NCBI RefSeq assembly: GCF_025742995.1
Contig: NZ_JAOVQM010000006.1
Location: 1-64,000 of the forward strand
Length of the DNA stretch: 64,000 nt
Source: Paracholeplasma manati
GTDB lineage: Bacteria; Bacillota_I; Bacilli_A; Acholeplasmatales; UBA5453
Reading direction: 5' to 3'
The position numbers and the translations under genes are program-made. Of this stretch, positions 8,771 to 17,770 are shown one piece after another. The notes under the pieces are model-generated. The model made no database searches, had not been told where the DNA came from, and saw nothing but the letters and a program-made list of their open reading frames with translations. Each line of letters begins with the position of its first letter. Position 1 is the stretch's first letter.

Positions 8771-9667
8771 TTACTCGATGACAGTTCTGGTATCTTCTTC
8801 AGATTGAACCTTCTTAAATATGGTAGGTAAGCTGAACAAACTGATGAGTAAACCGATACCGAGGCTTTGTAAAAGGATCGGTCCAATTTCAGGATCAGAA
8901 TACACAACCACATAATTACCAAATACGATTGCACCACCACTATTCACAATCACATAAGTAGCGATGACAATATTGGCGAAAATCACCCCAAATATCGTGG
9001 ATCCAATGATGATATATTTGGTGTAGTTTACAACGACACCACCCAGTTTTTTATAAAAGTAGAAAGCACTATAGCCAATCAATACACCCAAAATGGCTGC
9101 AAAGAATCCTACAAATAGATCCACTAAAATCCATGGAATCGCGCCAATCGCTGCCCCCAATAGTGCACCGAAAAGCGATTTTGCAAAAGGATTTTTCTTC
9201 ACTTCAACGGGTGCATTCGCCAGTTCTTGAATGGCATTTTGTTTACAGGCTTCATGACCTTTGACCGTTATACCATTGATGGAAACCGTGGTATCAGGTT
9301 CACCTTGTTCACAAAATGGACAAAGGGTGTGTGGTTGAATCGATAATTTTTGGAGAACAGCAACCAAACCGTCTGTGTATTCTTTAAGACTTTGAAGATT
9401 TAATCCTTTGAGACTGCCTTGCCATAAGAAAGTCACCATCGAAGCATTGGACTGAGTCACACTCAACTTTAATGATTTTGATGGTCCCTTCAATTCATTC
9501 TTTAAAACTGTGATATTTTGTTGTGTTGCAACCAGTGGAATCATAAAAATGTGCTGATTCGCAATTTGATTTTCGACAAAGTTGAATTGATAACCCTCAA
9601 TTTCTTTATAAGCAATGTTGCCTTTGATGGTTGCACCAAACTCGGTCATTTTACGTAGAGTTGCCAT
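8771..9667 (-). CDS. Membrane protein with N-terminal soluble domain and CxxC motif
   Basis: 298 residues. Residues 1-110 are soluble. CPFC then a spaced GHEAC at about 116-138 looks like a small zinc-binding knuckle. Three to four membrane helices follow (about 163-205, 215-240, 265-285), with a glycine-rich first helix pair SLFGALLGAAIGAIPW. The start follows GGAGGAAATT. I do not recognise the family. It precedes, on the same strand, the T-box-controlled transporter but has its own stop before that promoter. Confidence 0.6.
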   Translation of the reverse strand: MATLRKMTEFGATIKGNIAYKEIEGYQFNFVENQIANQHIFMIPLVATQQNITVLKNELKGPSKSLKLSVTQSNASMVTFLWQGSLKGLNLQSLKEYTDGLVAVLQKLSIQPHTLCPFCEQGEPDTTVSINGITVKGHEACKQNAIQELANAPVEVKKNPFAKSLFGALLGAAIGAIPWILVDLFVGFFAAILGVLIGYSAFYFYKKLGGVVVNYTKYIIIGSTIFGVIFANIVIATYVIVNSGGAIVFGNYVVVYSDPEIGPILLQSLGIGLLISLFSLPTIFKKVQSEEDTRTVIE

Positions 9668-9752
9668 AATTTCCTCCCAAAAATAATATTTTATTATTCA
9701 ACATCCGAAATTATGATAACACATATTTTATAAATATTCTATTCATTTTCAT

Positions 9753-9780
9753 AAAAAAGAAAGCGCGATTTTTCGCGCTT
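9753..9780 (-). terminator. Intrinsic terminator of the flotillin gene
   Basis: AAGCGCGA pairs with TCGCGCTT around a T loop, followed on the minus strand by CTTTCTTTTTT. Confidence 0.85.
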
Positions 9781-9795
9781 CTCCAATTCATTTTG

Positions 9796-11199
9796 TTATT
9801 CTTTTGGTTCGTCTTTTTGAGTCAATTTGCCAGTCGCGAATCCAGCTAGTAAGCTTGCAAGGTCTAAACCAGTCGCTTCTTTCACGGATTCCAACACTTT
9901 GGTACTTGAATTGACGATGTCGCCCATGAGTTTGGTGTTGTTACCATCCCCGTACATAACAATCTTATCTACTTTAGTTAACGGTTCAGCAGCTGCTCTG
10001 ACGATGTTTGGTAATACATCAGACTTAAGGACTAAATCAAGGACAGCGGCAGATTCCATCTTCTTCATCGCTTCGGCTTTCTTTTCAATCGCTTCAGCTT
10101 CAGCTAGACCGACAGCTTGTATACCGATCGCTTTTTGTTCTTGAGCATACTTTTCAGCTTCGGCTTGTAGTTTAAGACCGCGCGCAGCTCTTTCTTGTTC
10201 AGCCAGTAACGCTTCAGCTTCTTTGGTTCTGACGAATAATTCGGCTTCTGCTTTTTGTTCTCTAGCATAACGTTCTGCTTCAGCAGATTTCTTAATGCGT
10301 GCTTCAAGGGTCTTTTCTTCAACTTCAACTTCTTTACCACGAAGTTCAATTTCTTTATCACGACGCGCAATTTCCGCATTTTGTTTTGAAATGTTGATGG
10401 TTTTCGCTTCGTTCGCAAATTGGATTTCATAAGAAGCATCAGCAGTCGCTTTCGCGATATCTGCCTTTTGTTTCAATTCAGCTTGTCTTAATGCAAGTGA
10501 GTTGTTTTGTTGTTCGATTTCAAGTTCAGCTTTAATTCTCGCGTCGTTTGCAAGTTCTTTGGCTTTTGAAACAGCGATTTCAACTTCTTTTTCGGAGTTG
10601 GCTCTTGCGATCGAAGCATCCTTACGGATTTGTGCAATGTTGTCGACCCCAAGGTCATCAATAACGCCATTCTTATCTGCGAAGTTTTGGATGGTGATGT
10701 TGACGATGTCTAGCCCCATCTTCTTCATGTCTGCTAATGCAGATAGCTTCACTTGTTCAGCAAACTTATCACGGTTTTGAACGAGTTCACGTAATTTCAT
10801 TTGACCAATGATTTCACGCATGTTACCTTCTAATACTTCTTTAGCGATTTGTTTAACATCTTCTAATGATCTGGTTAAGAAAATTTCCCCAGCGAGACGG
10901 ATGGATGCTTCATCGGATTGAATCTTGATGTTTGCTACACCATCGACGAAGATATTGATAAATTCATTGGTTGGTACAGCTGAAGAGGTACGAATATCTA
11001 CCTGAATAAGGTCAAGTGGTAAATAGTCGATTCTTTGAATAAATGGGATACGAATGGTCGCTTTCCCAGTAACGATACGGGACCCTCTTGGTCCGGTGAT
11101 GATGACGGCCTTGTCAGGACGAACCTTGACATAGGACATGACAAATAAAACAACGAGTAATGCAATAATAATTCCTAGAGCAGTTAAAACTTGTGGCAT
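9796..11199 (-). CDS. floT: Flotillin-like SPFH membrane scaffold protein
   Basis: 467 residues, close to bacterial FloT/YuaG. A single N-terminal membrane helix (about 5-25) is followed by the SPFH domain (VRPDKAVIITGPRGSRIVTG onwards to about 200). A long Ala/Glu/Lys-rich coiled coil, the flotillin domain, runs from about 200 to 390, and the C-terminus ends in a small globular tail (DLASLLAGFATG). Such proteins form oligomers that organise membrane microdomains. The start has AAAGGAAG upstream. No NfeD partner gene is adjacent, which is unusual because FloT genes often sit next to one. Confidence 0.92.
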   Translation of the reverse strand: MPQVLTALGIIIALLVVLFVMSYVKVRPDKAVIITGPRGSRIVTGKATIRIPFIQRIDYLPLDLIQVDIRTSSAVPTNEFINIFVDGVANIKIQSDEASIRLAGEIFLTRSLEDVKQIAKEVLEGNMREIIGQMKLRELVQNRDKFAEQVKLSALADMKKMGLDIVNITIQNFADKNGVIDDLGVDNIAQIRKDASIARANSEKEVEIAVSKAKELANDARIKAELEIEQQNNSLALRQAELKQKADIAKATADASYEIQFANEAKTINISKQNAEIARRDKEIELRGKEVEVEEKTLEARIKKSAEAERYAREQKAEAELFVRTKEAEALLAEQERAARGLKLQAEAEKYAQEQKAIGIQAVGLAEAEAIEKKAEAMKKMESAAVLDLVLKSDVLPNIVRAAAEPLTKVDKIVMYGDGNNTKLMGDIVNSSTKVLESVKEATGLDLASLLAGFATGKLTQKDEPKE

Positions 11200-11437
11200 G
11201 TGTTCATCTTCCTTTCAACGTATTCATTTTATAATAAAATACGGGTATATGCAATATGTTTTAAAAAAAACTATAAATTTACATTCTTTATCTCTCATAA
11301 CTGCAACCTTAAGCGGTTATGGGTTTTTTTATGTTTTAATCCATTTAGGCCGATAATACGCCATAAACAGATAAAAATTTAGCGTTTTTTTGCCTTTATG
11401 GATGAATAAGTGATATAACTAATATAGAGGTGTTTGT
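11200..11437. other. Intergenic region between flotillin and RAYT-like genes
   Basis: It carries the divergent promoters for both genes. A plus-strand hairpin (ATAACTGC/GCGGTTAT) followed by seven T lies at about 11,298-11,330; no plus-strand gene precedes it, so its role is unclear. No small coding region with a ribosome-binding site was found. Confidence 0.4.
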
Positions 11438-12106
11438 ATGCCAAGAATGGCTCGAAACAAAATCTCATCGACCGTTTTTTTGGTCATTCAAAAAAGCGAA
11501 CTCAAACTGTTTCGTGACGATCAAGATCGGAAACAGTTTTTAGCCTTGCTTAAAGAAACCAAATCCAAGTATCAATTTGCCTGTTACGGCTTCTCTTTAT
11601 GCGACGATGACCAATTCGGTTTAATCATTCATGTCAAGCATCAAACGATTTCTAAAATCATGCAATCCTTGATGATTGCCTATGCGAAATATTACGCCAG
11701 TGAAGAAAAACTCTACAAAGAACGATACAAGAGTTATCCAATTAAAAATAAAGCCGATATGGACAAAGCTTTTGATCAATTACATAAAAAAGATTCCCCA
11801 TATGCCTCTCTTTGTTATTATAAAGGCGCACGTGAGGACTCGATGCAGTTGATTGATTATTACACCAATCAACCATTCGATATCAAACCCATTCAAAAAT
11901 TAGAAATTCCAGAAAAAATCAAACTATTGTGTGATGATCACCACTGTACTCGTGAAGACATCCAAAATAATAAAGAATTGAGAAACCAATGTATTCTCGA
12001 AATATATCGTGAAACGGGCTGCAGTTTAAAAGATTTAGCTGTCTTATTTGAAATTAGCCCTTCTATGGTCTCCAAAATCATCAAATCAGAAGCAAACCAG
12101 TTGTAA
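11438..12106 (+). CDS. RAYT-like (IS200-type) protein lacking HUH motif, with HTH
   Basis: 222 residues. The N-terminal 100 residues align by eye with REP-associated tyrosine transposases: MARNK at the start, RDDQDRKQFLALLKETKSKY, then YGFSLCDDDQFGLIIHV and ERYKSYPI. The place where the family has the metal-binding HUH (usually NHVHLLI) reads DDQFGLII, so both histidines are gone and single-strand nicking is not expected. The C-terminus (about 185-218) is a helix-turn-helix (SLKDLAVLFEISPSMVSKII). It is probably a domesticated DNA- or hairpin-binding protein. It ends 42 bp before the redox pair. No REP-like repeats flank it. Confidence 0.75.
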   Translation: MPRMARNKISSTVFLVIQKSELKLFRDDQDRKQFLALLKETKSKYQFACYGFSLCDDDQFGLIIHVKHQTISKIMQSLMIAYAKYYASEEKLYKERYKSYPIKNKADMDKAFDQLHKKDSPYASLCYYKGAREDSMQLIDYYTNQPFDIKPIQKLEIPEKIKLLCDDHHCTREDIQNNKELRNQCILEIYRETGCSLKDLAVLFEISPSMVSKIIKSEANQL

Positions 12107-12148
12107 TTCAACATTCGTCCCCTTATAATAGGAGTGAAAGGTGGTTTT

Positions 12149-13120
12149 ATGATGTTTAATTTCCAAATTGAAAAACCAAAAACCGCTTTAATCGATTATC
12201 AAACCACATACGATTTCATTGCATTAGGGTTAGGACCCGCTGGCATGAATGGCGCTCTTTACGCGAAACGAAAAGGGTTGAAAACATTGTTGGTTGGGTA
12301 TGATTTAGGCGGACAACTCAATAATACTTCGGACGTCGATAACTATCTTGGGTTAGGCAATGTCGATGCGAGTGTCATGATTCAAAAATTCAAAGAACAC
12401 ATCACCGCACTTGAAGTACCGATGCTTACCGAAGTGAAAGTCACATCGATTCAAAAAAACGATGTATTCGAAATCTCACTCGATAATGGAGAAATTCTTA
12501 AAACAAAGACACTATTATATGCATTTGGTGGTAACCCTCGTAAACTCGGTATCCCTGGTGAACAAGCATATGCTTCTAAAGGGGTCTCCTACTGCGTGAC
12601 CTGTGACGCCCCATTCTTTAAGAAGAAACATGTCATCGTAGCAGGTGGCGGTAACAGTGCTTTAGACGCAGTGATTGATTTATCCAGAATCGCATCCAAA
12701 GTTACAATCGTTCATCGCAGTCAATTCAAGGGTGACCAAACCACCATTGATCAAATCAAAGCATTGCCCAATGTGGACATCCACTTAGAAACACAAATTC
12801 TTGAAGTTCAAGGGGATATCACAATGACTGGTGTTCGTGTTTTAGATAAAAAGACACAGACCGAGTCCTTCATTGAAGCTGATGGCATATTCATCGAAAT
12901 CGGCCATATCCCAAACTCATCCTTACTCGAAGGTTTGGTTGACTTAAACGATGCCAAAGAAATCAAGGTTGATCGTTTCCAACAAACCTCGGTACCTGGT
13001 TTATATGCAGCAGGCGATGTGACGGATAATCCCAACAAGCAAATCATCATCGCCACTTCAGAAGGCGCTGTTGCTGCCTTAAGTGCAACCTCATTCATCA
13101 ATCAAAAAGGAGATAAATAA
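12149..13120 (+). CDS. AhpF/TrxB-like NAD(P)H-disulfide flavin reductase
   Basis: About 323 residues with an FAD-binding GLGPAG motif after a 20-residue extension. The redox pair is CVTC in SYCVTCDAPFFKKK, and the second Rossmann motif GGGNSALDA is followed by KGDQ instead of the HRRxxxR of NADPH-linked thioredoxin reductases. That pattern is closer to the C-terminal part of AhpF. It should pass electrons from NAD(P)H to the dithiol protein encoded two bases downstream. The start at 12,149 follows AAAGGTGG; a GTG at 12,134 is less likely. Confidence 0.88.
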   Translation: MMFNFQIEKPKTALIDYQTTYDFIALGLGPAGMNGALYAKRKGLKTLLVGYDLGGQLNNTSDVDNYLGLGNVDASVMIQKFKEHITALEVPMLTEVKVTSIQKNDVFEISLDNGEILKTKTLLYAFGGNPRKLGIPGEQAYASKGVSYCVTCDAPFFKKKHVIVAGGGNSALDAVIDLSRIASKVTIVHRSQFKGDQTTIDQIKALPNVDIHLETQILEVQGDITMTGVRVLDKKTQTESFIEADGIFIEIGHIPNSSLLEGLVDLNDAKEIKVDRFQQTSVPGLYAAGDVTDNPNKQIIIATSEGAVAALSATSFINQKGDK

Positions 13121-13121
13121 G

Positions 13122-13763
13122 ATGGAAAAACTATTTTCACAAGATGTAGCGAATCAAATTAAAGACATTTTTAAAGGGATGGTCAACCCAATCACCATCA
13201 AATTATACGTCGATGGCAACTGTGATACATGCCAAGAAACCACACAATTATTGACAGAAACTGCTGAACTTTCTGACAAAATCAATTTAGACGTCATTGA
13301 ACTTGCCGATGCCGGTGATGACTTAGTGACTTATGGGATTGAAAGAACCCCAGCATTCATTTTCTTAGATGACAAAGGTGCGTATCGTGGCGTGAAGTTC
13401 AACGGGATTCCTGCGGGTCATGAAATCAATTCCTTCATTTCAGCCATCATGGAAATGTCTGGTGTTGAATTCAAATTCTCTGATAAAGTTTTAGAAAGAA
13501 TCGCGAAAATCAACAAACCTGTAGACATCAAAGTATTCGTTACCCTAAGCTGCCCACACTGCCCAGGTGCAGTTCAAACCGCTCACCGCTTAGCGATGCT
13601 CAACAGTAACGTTAAAGGTGAAATGATTGAAGCCCAAACCTTCTATGATTTGTCTACGAAGTATAATGTCTCTGGTGTACCAAAAATTGTCATCAATGAC
13701 AAGATTGAACTGCTTGGTAACCAACCTGTTGAAGAATTCTTAAAGAAAATCGAATCCTTATAA
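13122..13763 (+). CDS. Tandem thioredoxin-fold protein (AhpF N-terminal/PDO type)
   Basis: About 213 residues made of two thioredoxin folds. The first has CDTC (about residue 33), the second CPHC (about residue 143) with the cis-proline in SGVPKIVIND. AhpF proteins usually keep only the second CxxC, whereas protein disulfide oxidoreductases of the archaeal/Thermotoga type keep both, as here. The start follows AAAGGAGATAA, one base after the reductase stop, so the two are translationally coupled. No peroxiredoxin gene (ahpC) is adjacent. Confidence 0.87.
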   Translation: MEKLFSQDVANQIKDIFKGMVNPITIKLYVDGNCDTCQETTQLLTETAELSDKINLDVIELADAGDDLVTYGIERTPAFIFLDDKGAYRGVKFNGIPAGHEINSFISAIMEMSGVEFKFSDKVLERIAKINKPVDIKVFVTLSCPHCPGAVQTAHRLAMLNSNVKGEMIEAQTFYDLSTKYNVSGVPKIVINDKIELLGNQPVEEFLKKIESL

Positions 13764-13767
13764 GATG

Positions 13768-13789
13768 AAGCCCGATTGGGCTTTTTTTC
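13768..13789 (+). terminator. Intrinsic terminator after redox pair
   Basis: AAGCCC/GGGCTT hairpin followed by a T run. Confidence 0.85.
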
Positions 13790-13810
13790 TTAGAAAAATG
13801 GCTATTTATT

Positions 13811-13818
13811 GGTATAAT
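13811..13818 (+). promoter_or_regulatory. Extended -10 promoter of buk-ptb
   Basis: TGGTATAAT (TATAAT at 13,813-13,818) about 33 bp before the buk start. No good -35 is visible, which fits an extended -10 promoter. Confidence 0.55.
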
Positions 13819-13850
13819 ACAAGTAGATAATTCGATTTCAAGGAGCCCAT

Positions 13851-14921
13851 ATGACACATAAATTATTGATCATCAACCCAGGTTCTACTTCAACCAAAGT
13901 AGCCTTATTTGAAAATCAAACCCAAGTGATTAAAAAATCCATTGCTCATGACCCAACGACTTTAAAACAATTTAAACGGATGATTGACCAGTATGGTTTT
14001 AGAAAACAAGCCATTCTTGACTTTATCAGTGAAGCGGGCTATGATGTCAACCAAATGACCGCTGTAGTTGGTCGAGGTGGTCTACTCAAACCTCTAGCAT
14101 CCGGTACATACCGAGTCAACGAAGCGATGATATCCGATTTAAGAAACGCGATTCGCGGTGAACACGCATCGAATTTGGGTGCCTTAATCGCGGACGCGAT
14201 TGCGAAACCACTATCGATTCCAGCTTTCATCGTTGACCCCGTGGTTGTCGATGAAATGCATGATTTAGCTCGTTATACCGGCATGAAAGAAATCGAACGT
14301 GTGTCGACATTCCACGCTTTAAATCAAAAAGCGGTTGCGAAAAGAGCAGCGAAAGATTTGGGTAAACCTTATGAATCATTAAACCTCATCATTGCCCATT
14401 TAGGTGGGGGTATTTCCGTCGGTAGTCATGAGCAGGGTAAAGTCATCGACGTCAACAATGCATTAGATGGCGATGGACCAATGTCGCCTGAACGCAGTGG
14501 TTCGGTACCATTGGGTCCACTTTATAAAATGTGTTTTTCTGGTCAATATACCTTAGAAGATATTAAACGTAAAAACTATGGCGAAGGTGGGATGGTAGCT
14601 TATTTAGGCACCAATGATGGGATGGAAATCATGAAACGCATCCAATCTGGTGACCCACTCGCAACCAAGATTCACGAAGTCATGTGCTATCAAATATCGA
14701 AAGAAATTGGTGCGGCTTCGACAGTGCTTAAAGGACAGGTAGACGCCATCATTTTAACCGGTGGATTTGCTTATAATAAACTCACTACTGATTTGATTAC
14801 GTCACGTGTATCCTTTATCGCACCAGTTCATATATATCCTGGTGAAGATGAAATGCTGGCGTTAGCTGAAGGGGCTTTACGTGTACTCAACCAACAAGAG
14901 GAGGTTAAAGTCTATGCCTAA
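13851..14921 (+). CDS. buk: Butyrate kinase
   Basis: 356 residues, the standard length. It has the ASKHA phosphate motif near the N-terminus (INPGSTSTKVALF), the LIIAHLGGGISVG loop, and NALDGDGPMSPERSGSVP. It interconverts butyryl-phosphate with butyrate, making ATP. The start follows CAAGGAGCCCAT. The last eight bases overlap the start of the transferase gene. Branched-chain acyl kinases share these motifs, so isobutyrate or isovalerate cannot be excluded. Confidence 0.95.
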   Translation: MTHKLLIINPGSTSTKVALFENQTQVIKKSIAHDPTTLKQFKRMIDQYGFRKQAILDFISEAGYDVNQMTAVVGRGGLLKPLASGTYRVNEAMISDLRNAIRGEHASNLGALIADAIAKPLSIPAFIVDPVVVDEMHDLARYTGMKEIERVSTFHALNQKAVAKRAAKDLGKPYESLNLIIAHLGGGISVGSHEQGKVIDVNNALDGDGPMSPERSGSVPLGPLYKMCFSGQYTLEDIKRKNYGEGGMVAYLGTNDGMEIMKRIQSGDPLATKIHEVMCYQISKEIGAASTVLKGQVDAIILTGGFAYNKLTTDLITSRVSFIAPVHIYPGEDEMLALAEGALRVLNQQEEVKVYA

Positions 14922-15798
14922 AACCATCCAAGACTTGATTGAATTAGCCAAAAATAAACCACAAAAGCGATTGGTCGTGGCGGTTGCGAATGACCCTTAT
15001 GTATTAAAAGCCGTTGAACATGCCAGACAAGTATTGAATATTAAACCCATTTTGGTTGGCGATGAGATTGCCATTACGCATGAACTACAAGCCCTCCATT
15101 ATGATATAAAAGCCTATCAAATCGTCGATGAACCCAATGGCGTTTTGGCTTGTAAACAAGCCGCTTACATGATTCGTCAAGGCGAAGGTGATATCTTGAT
15201 GAAAGGTTTGATTGATACGTCGATTTTGCTTAAAGCAGTACTGGATAAAGAATTCGGTATCCGTGGTCCGAGACGTCTATCACACATCACTTTATTGGAA
15301 CTCAAACATTATCACAAACTACTCCTTTTATCAGACGCTGCGATGAATATCGCTCCAGATGTTGAACTTAAAAAAGAAATCATCCTAAATGGCGTGGAAG
15401 TCCTCCACAAAATCGGCATTGAAAAGCCGAATGTGGGTGTGATTGCAGCGGTCGAAAAAGTCAATCCGAAGATGGTTGCAACCACCGATGCACAAGCATT
15501 AATCGAATCTCACACCGATGTTTCTTATCAAATTGGTGGTCCATTTGGTCTTGATAACGCCATCAATAAAGAGGCAGCGTTACACAAAGGGGTTAATGAC
15601 CCTATGGCAGGTGAAGTCGATTTCTTATTGATGCCTGCCATTGAAGCTGGCAATATCTTATATAAAGCATTGATGTTTTTATCGGATGCGAAAAGCGCGA
15701 GTGTCGTTTGTGGTGCTACACACCCCATTGTATTAACCTCTCGTGCCGATAGCGATGAAACCAAATTTAACTCTATCGCACTTGCAGCCTTACTTTAA
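14914..15798 (+). CDS. ptb: Phosphate butyryltransferase
   Basis: About 294 residues starting MPKTIQDLIELAK, with GAGGAGG upstream inside the buk end. It has the phosphate acyltransferase segments DILMKGLIDTSILLKAVLDKE, GGPFGLDNAINKEAA and a C-terminal VVCGATHPIVLTSRAD. It makes butyryl-phosphate from butyryl-CoA. With buk it forms the energy-yielding end of a butyrate-type (or branched-acid) fermentation. No bcd/etf/crt genes are present in the window. Gene order is buk then ptb, the reverse of most clostridia. Confidence 0.94.
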   Translation: MPKTIQDLIELAKNKPQKRLVVAVANDPYVLKAVEHARQVLNIKPILVGDEIAITHELQALHYDIKAYQIVDEPNGVLACKQAAYMIRQGEGDILMKGLIDTSILLKAVLDKEFGIRGPRRLSHITLLELKHYHKLLLLSDAAMNIAPDVELKKEIILNGVEVLHKIGIEKPNVGVIAAVEKVNPKMVATTDAQALIESHTDVSYQIGGPFGLDNAINKEAALHKGVNDPMAGEVDFLLMPAIEAGNILYKALMFLSDAKSASVVCGATHPIVLTSRADSDETKFNSIALAALL

Positions 15799-15803
15799 TA
15801 ATA

Positions 15804-15839
15804 AAGGACGCCCATTTTAACTGAGCGTCCCTTTTTTTT
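15804..15839 (+). terminator. Terminator shared by ptb and the convergent nuclease gene
   Basis: GGACGC/GCGTCC stem with flanking A and T runs, followed by eight T on the plus strand. The T run overlaps the stop codon of the convergent gene. Confidence 0.8.
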
Positions 15840-16905
15840 AGTTCAATGTAACTGTCATGAATACAGGGTTGTGATCGCTGTATTTAAAGTTGTCTTGAAT
15901 GACAGATACGTTATTGACCGTGATGTTATTTGAAACAATGAACCCATCGATGATGTAATATTGATTTAAATCACTCGTTGGTTCATAGGGTTGATTCAGC
16001 AAACGACAGGTCGGTTCGGTGATGTCAATACCCCATTGGTATCCGGCAGGTAAGAAACTGGATTCGATCGGATAGGCTTGATATAAACCCGGTTTGGTTG
16101 GATACACATCTACCGCTGTTGGGAAAGTCTGATTGAAGTCCCCACCAATGATGACATAATTGCCTAAAGCGGTTTGTGCTTCCATGAATGCTTTCAAATA
16201 AGCCATTTCTTGAGCTCGTAAGGAACCATCGCCATCATACGCAGACATGTGTAGATTAACAACTACCAATTGCTTTGTAGACCCTGTAATTGTATAGGTG
16301 TTGACCATCATGGCACGTTTCAAGTTCGCGACCCTGAGTGGCCAACTGAATTCACCTGGGAATTGATGACGCTCTGAGGATTCTACTTTGAAACGACCTA
16401 GGGTTTGTATCCCACTTTTTACCGGTCCAATATAATCGGTTAACGACACTGGGAATGGCACGAATACAGCGTTAAAGTTGTATGCGAAAGTCGAATGATA
16501 ATTGGGTAACAAGTCTTGATAATGCGTCACTTGATTTAAATTGAAACTTCTTCTTGCTTTTAAATCCACTTCTTGAAGTAAATAGAAATCGGCTTCGTGG
16601 GCACTGATTAAACCTTCGATACCAGCTAAATAGGCTTCAACGACATCTTGACTGTCTGGTCGACCTTTTTGGCCACCATCCATCACAAAATCTTCATCTT
16701 CGCCCAATCCGGCATAGCCTGTATTGAATGTCATGAAAGATAAATTTTGATTGGTTGCTACCTGTTGGGTAGGATTTTGTTCAATTTCTACCGTTTCAAT
16801 GGGTGCTGGTTTATATTCGGTTAAGGTTAAATATCCAATAAAACCACCAGCCAATAAAACAATTAAAACAACGACTTTAAGGATGAATTTCAATATTTTT
16901 TTCAT
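15838..16905 (-). CDS. Membrane-anchored endonuclease/exonuclease/phosphatase-family protein
   Basis: 355 residues. An N-terminal membrane helix (about 5-27) is followed by an extracellular EEP-fold domain: MTFNTGYAG at the start of the fold, LLQEVD carrying the metal-binding glutamate, NLHMSAYDGDG, VIIGGDFNQTF with the catalytic Asp/Asn, and a C-terminal YSDHNPVFM carrying the catalytic histidine. All active-site motifs are present. Substrate could be nucleic acid, a sphingomyelin-type phospholipid or an inositol phosphate; the surface location favours extracellular DNA or lipid. Confidence 0.85.
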   Translation of the reverse strand: MKKILKFILKVVVLIVLLAGGFIGYLTLTEYKPAPIETVEIEQNPTQQVATNQNLSFMTFNTGYAGLGEDEDFVMDGGQKGRPDSQDVVEAYLAGIEGLISAHEADFYLLQEVDLKARRSFNLNQVTHYQDLLPNYHSTFAYNFNAVFVPFPVSLTDYIGPVKSGIQTLGRFKVESSERHQFPGEFSWPLRVANLKRAMMVNTYTITGSTKQLVVVNLHMSAYDGDGSLRAQEMAYLKAFMEAQTALGNYVIIGGDFNQTFPTAVDVYPTKPGLYQAYPIESSFLPAGYQWGIDITEPTCRLLNQPYEPTSDLNQYYIIDGFIVSNNITVNNVSVIQDNFKYSDHNPVFMTVTLN

Positions 16906-16935
16906 ATATATACCGTCCTAATTTTTATTTTACCA

Positions 16936-17769
16936 CTAAAATGGTACTTTCGATTCAAAGTTCACTTTTACTAAAGAAGTTGGGTGAACAAATGAAACTT
17001 GATGAAAATGTAACGCAAGTCGTTCATAAGATAATCCACCATACAGTTTATCCCCTAAAATAGGGTGTCCAATGAATGCGAGGTGGACTCGAATTTGGTG
17101 TTTACGACCGCCCAGTATCGATACTTTTAACCGTGCATAATCTGGGTTTTGTTCTATGACTTCATATAAACTTAACGCAGATTGTCCTTGATCGTTTATG
17201 ATTTGCTTATCTTCATGTCTGCTCGCACCAATGGCTTTATCGATGCGTCCTTTTTTTTGTCTGAGGTTGGGTGTTGTTAACGCCACATACGTCTTTTCCA
17301 TTTGATGACTTTCAAATAAATAAGATAAATAACTCAACGCTAAAATGTGTTTGGCGTAGATGACCATCCCAGACGTATCTTTATCCAAACGATGGGCCGG
17401 AAGTACTTCTTGTTTATAGCCTTTTCTAGCCATATAATAGGTTACCCTTTGGTTTAAATCGTCTTTCGCAATCCCATCGGTATGGACCAATAAATCAATG
17501 GGTTTATTAACGATCAATAAATCATCATCTTCATAGATGACTTCGATGGGTGCTTTCGCAGCCATCGGTAAAATCATATCTTCTAATTCAATGGTAATGG
17601 TTTGTCCTTGTTCGATATGGTGTTGGGTGACTGCTTTCTTCCCATCGATATACACCCCTTGTAAGGTGAGTTTGTATTGGTTTTTCTTACCCACATGGTA
17701 AAAATCAAAAAAATCCTTGAGGGTTTTTTGATGGAAACTTGGGTGTACTTTTATGTTTAATGTGGCCAT
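16936..17769 (-). CDS. rluD: RluA-family 23S rRNA pseudouridine synthase
   Basis: 277 residues with an N-terminal S4-like RNA-binding segment (about 12-75) and the RluA catalytic domain. The catalytic aspartate lies in HRLDKDTSGMVIYAK, and GGRKHQIRVHLAFIGHPILGDKLYG is the conserved C-terminal motif (positions about 220-245). It isomerises uridines in large rRNA; which ones is not certain. GAGGAAA precedes the start, which lies one base after the end of the methyltransferase gene, so the two rRNA-modification genes form an operon. Confidence 0.88.
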   Translation of the reverse strand: MATLNIKVHPSFHQKTLKDFFDFYHVGKKNQYKLTLQGVYIDGKKAVTQHHIEQGQTITIELEDMILPMAAKAPIEVIYEDDDLLIVNKPIDLLVHTDGIAKDDLNQRVTYYMARKGYKQEVLPAHRLDKDTSGMVIYAKHILALSYLSYLFESHQMEKTYVALTTPNLRQKKGRIDKAIGASRHEDKQIINDQGQSALSLYEVIEQNPDYARLKVSILGGRKHQIRVHLAFIGHPILGDKLYGGLSYERLALHFHQVSFVHPTSLVKVNFESKVPF

Positions 17770-17770
17770 G

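Noticed and set aside
9827-10144. 105-codon frame opposite the flotillin gene
   Set aside because: A by-product of the Ala/Glu/Lys repeat coding on the other strand.
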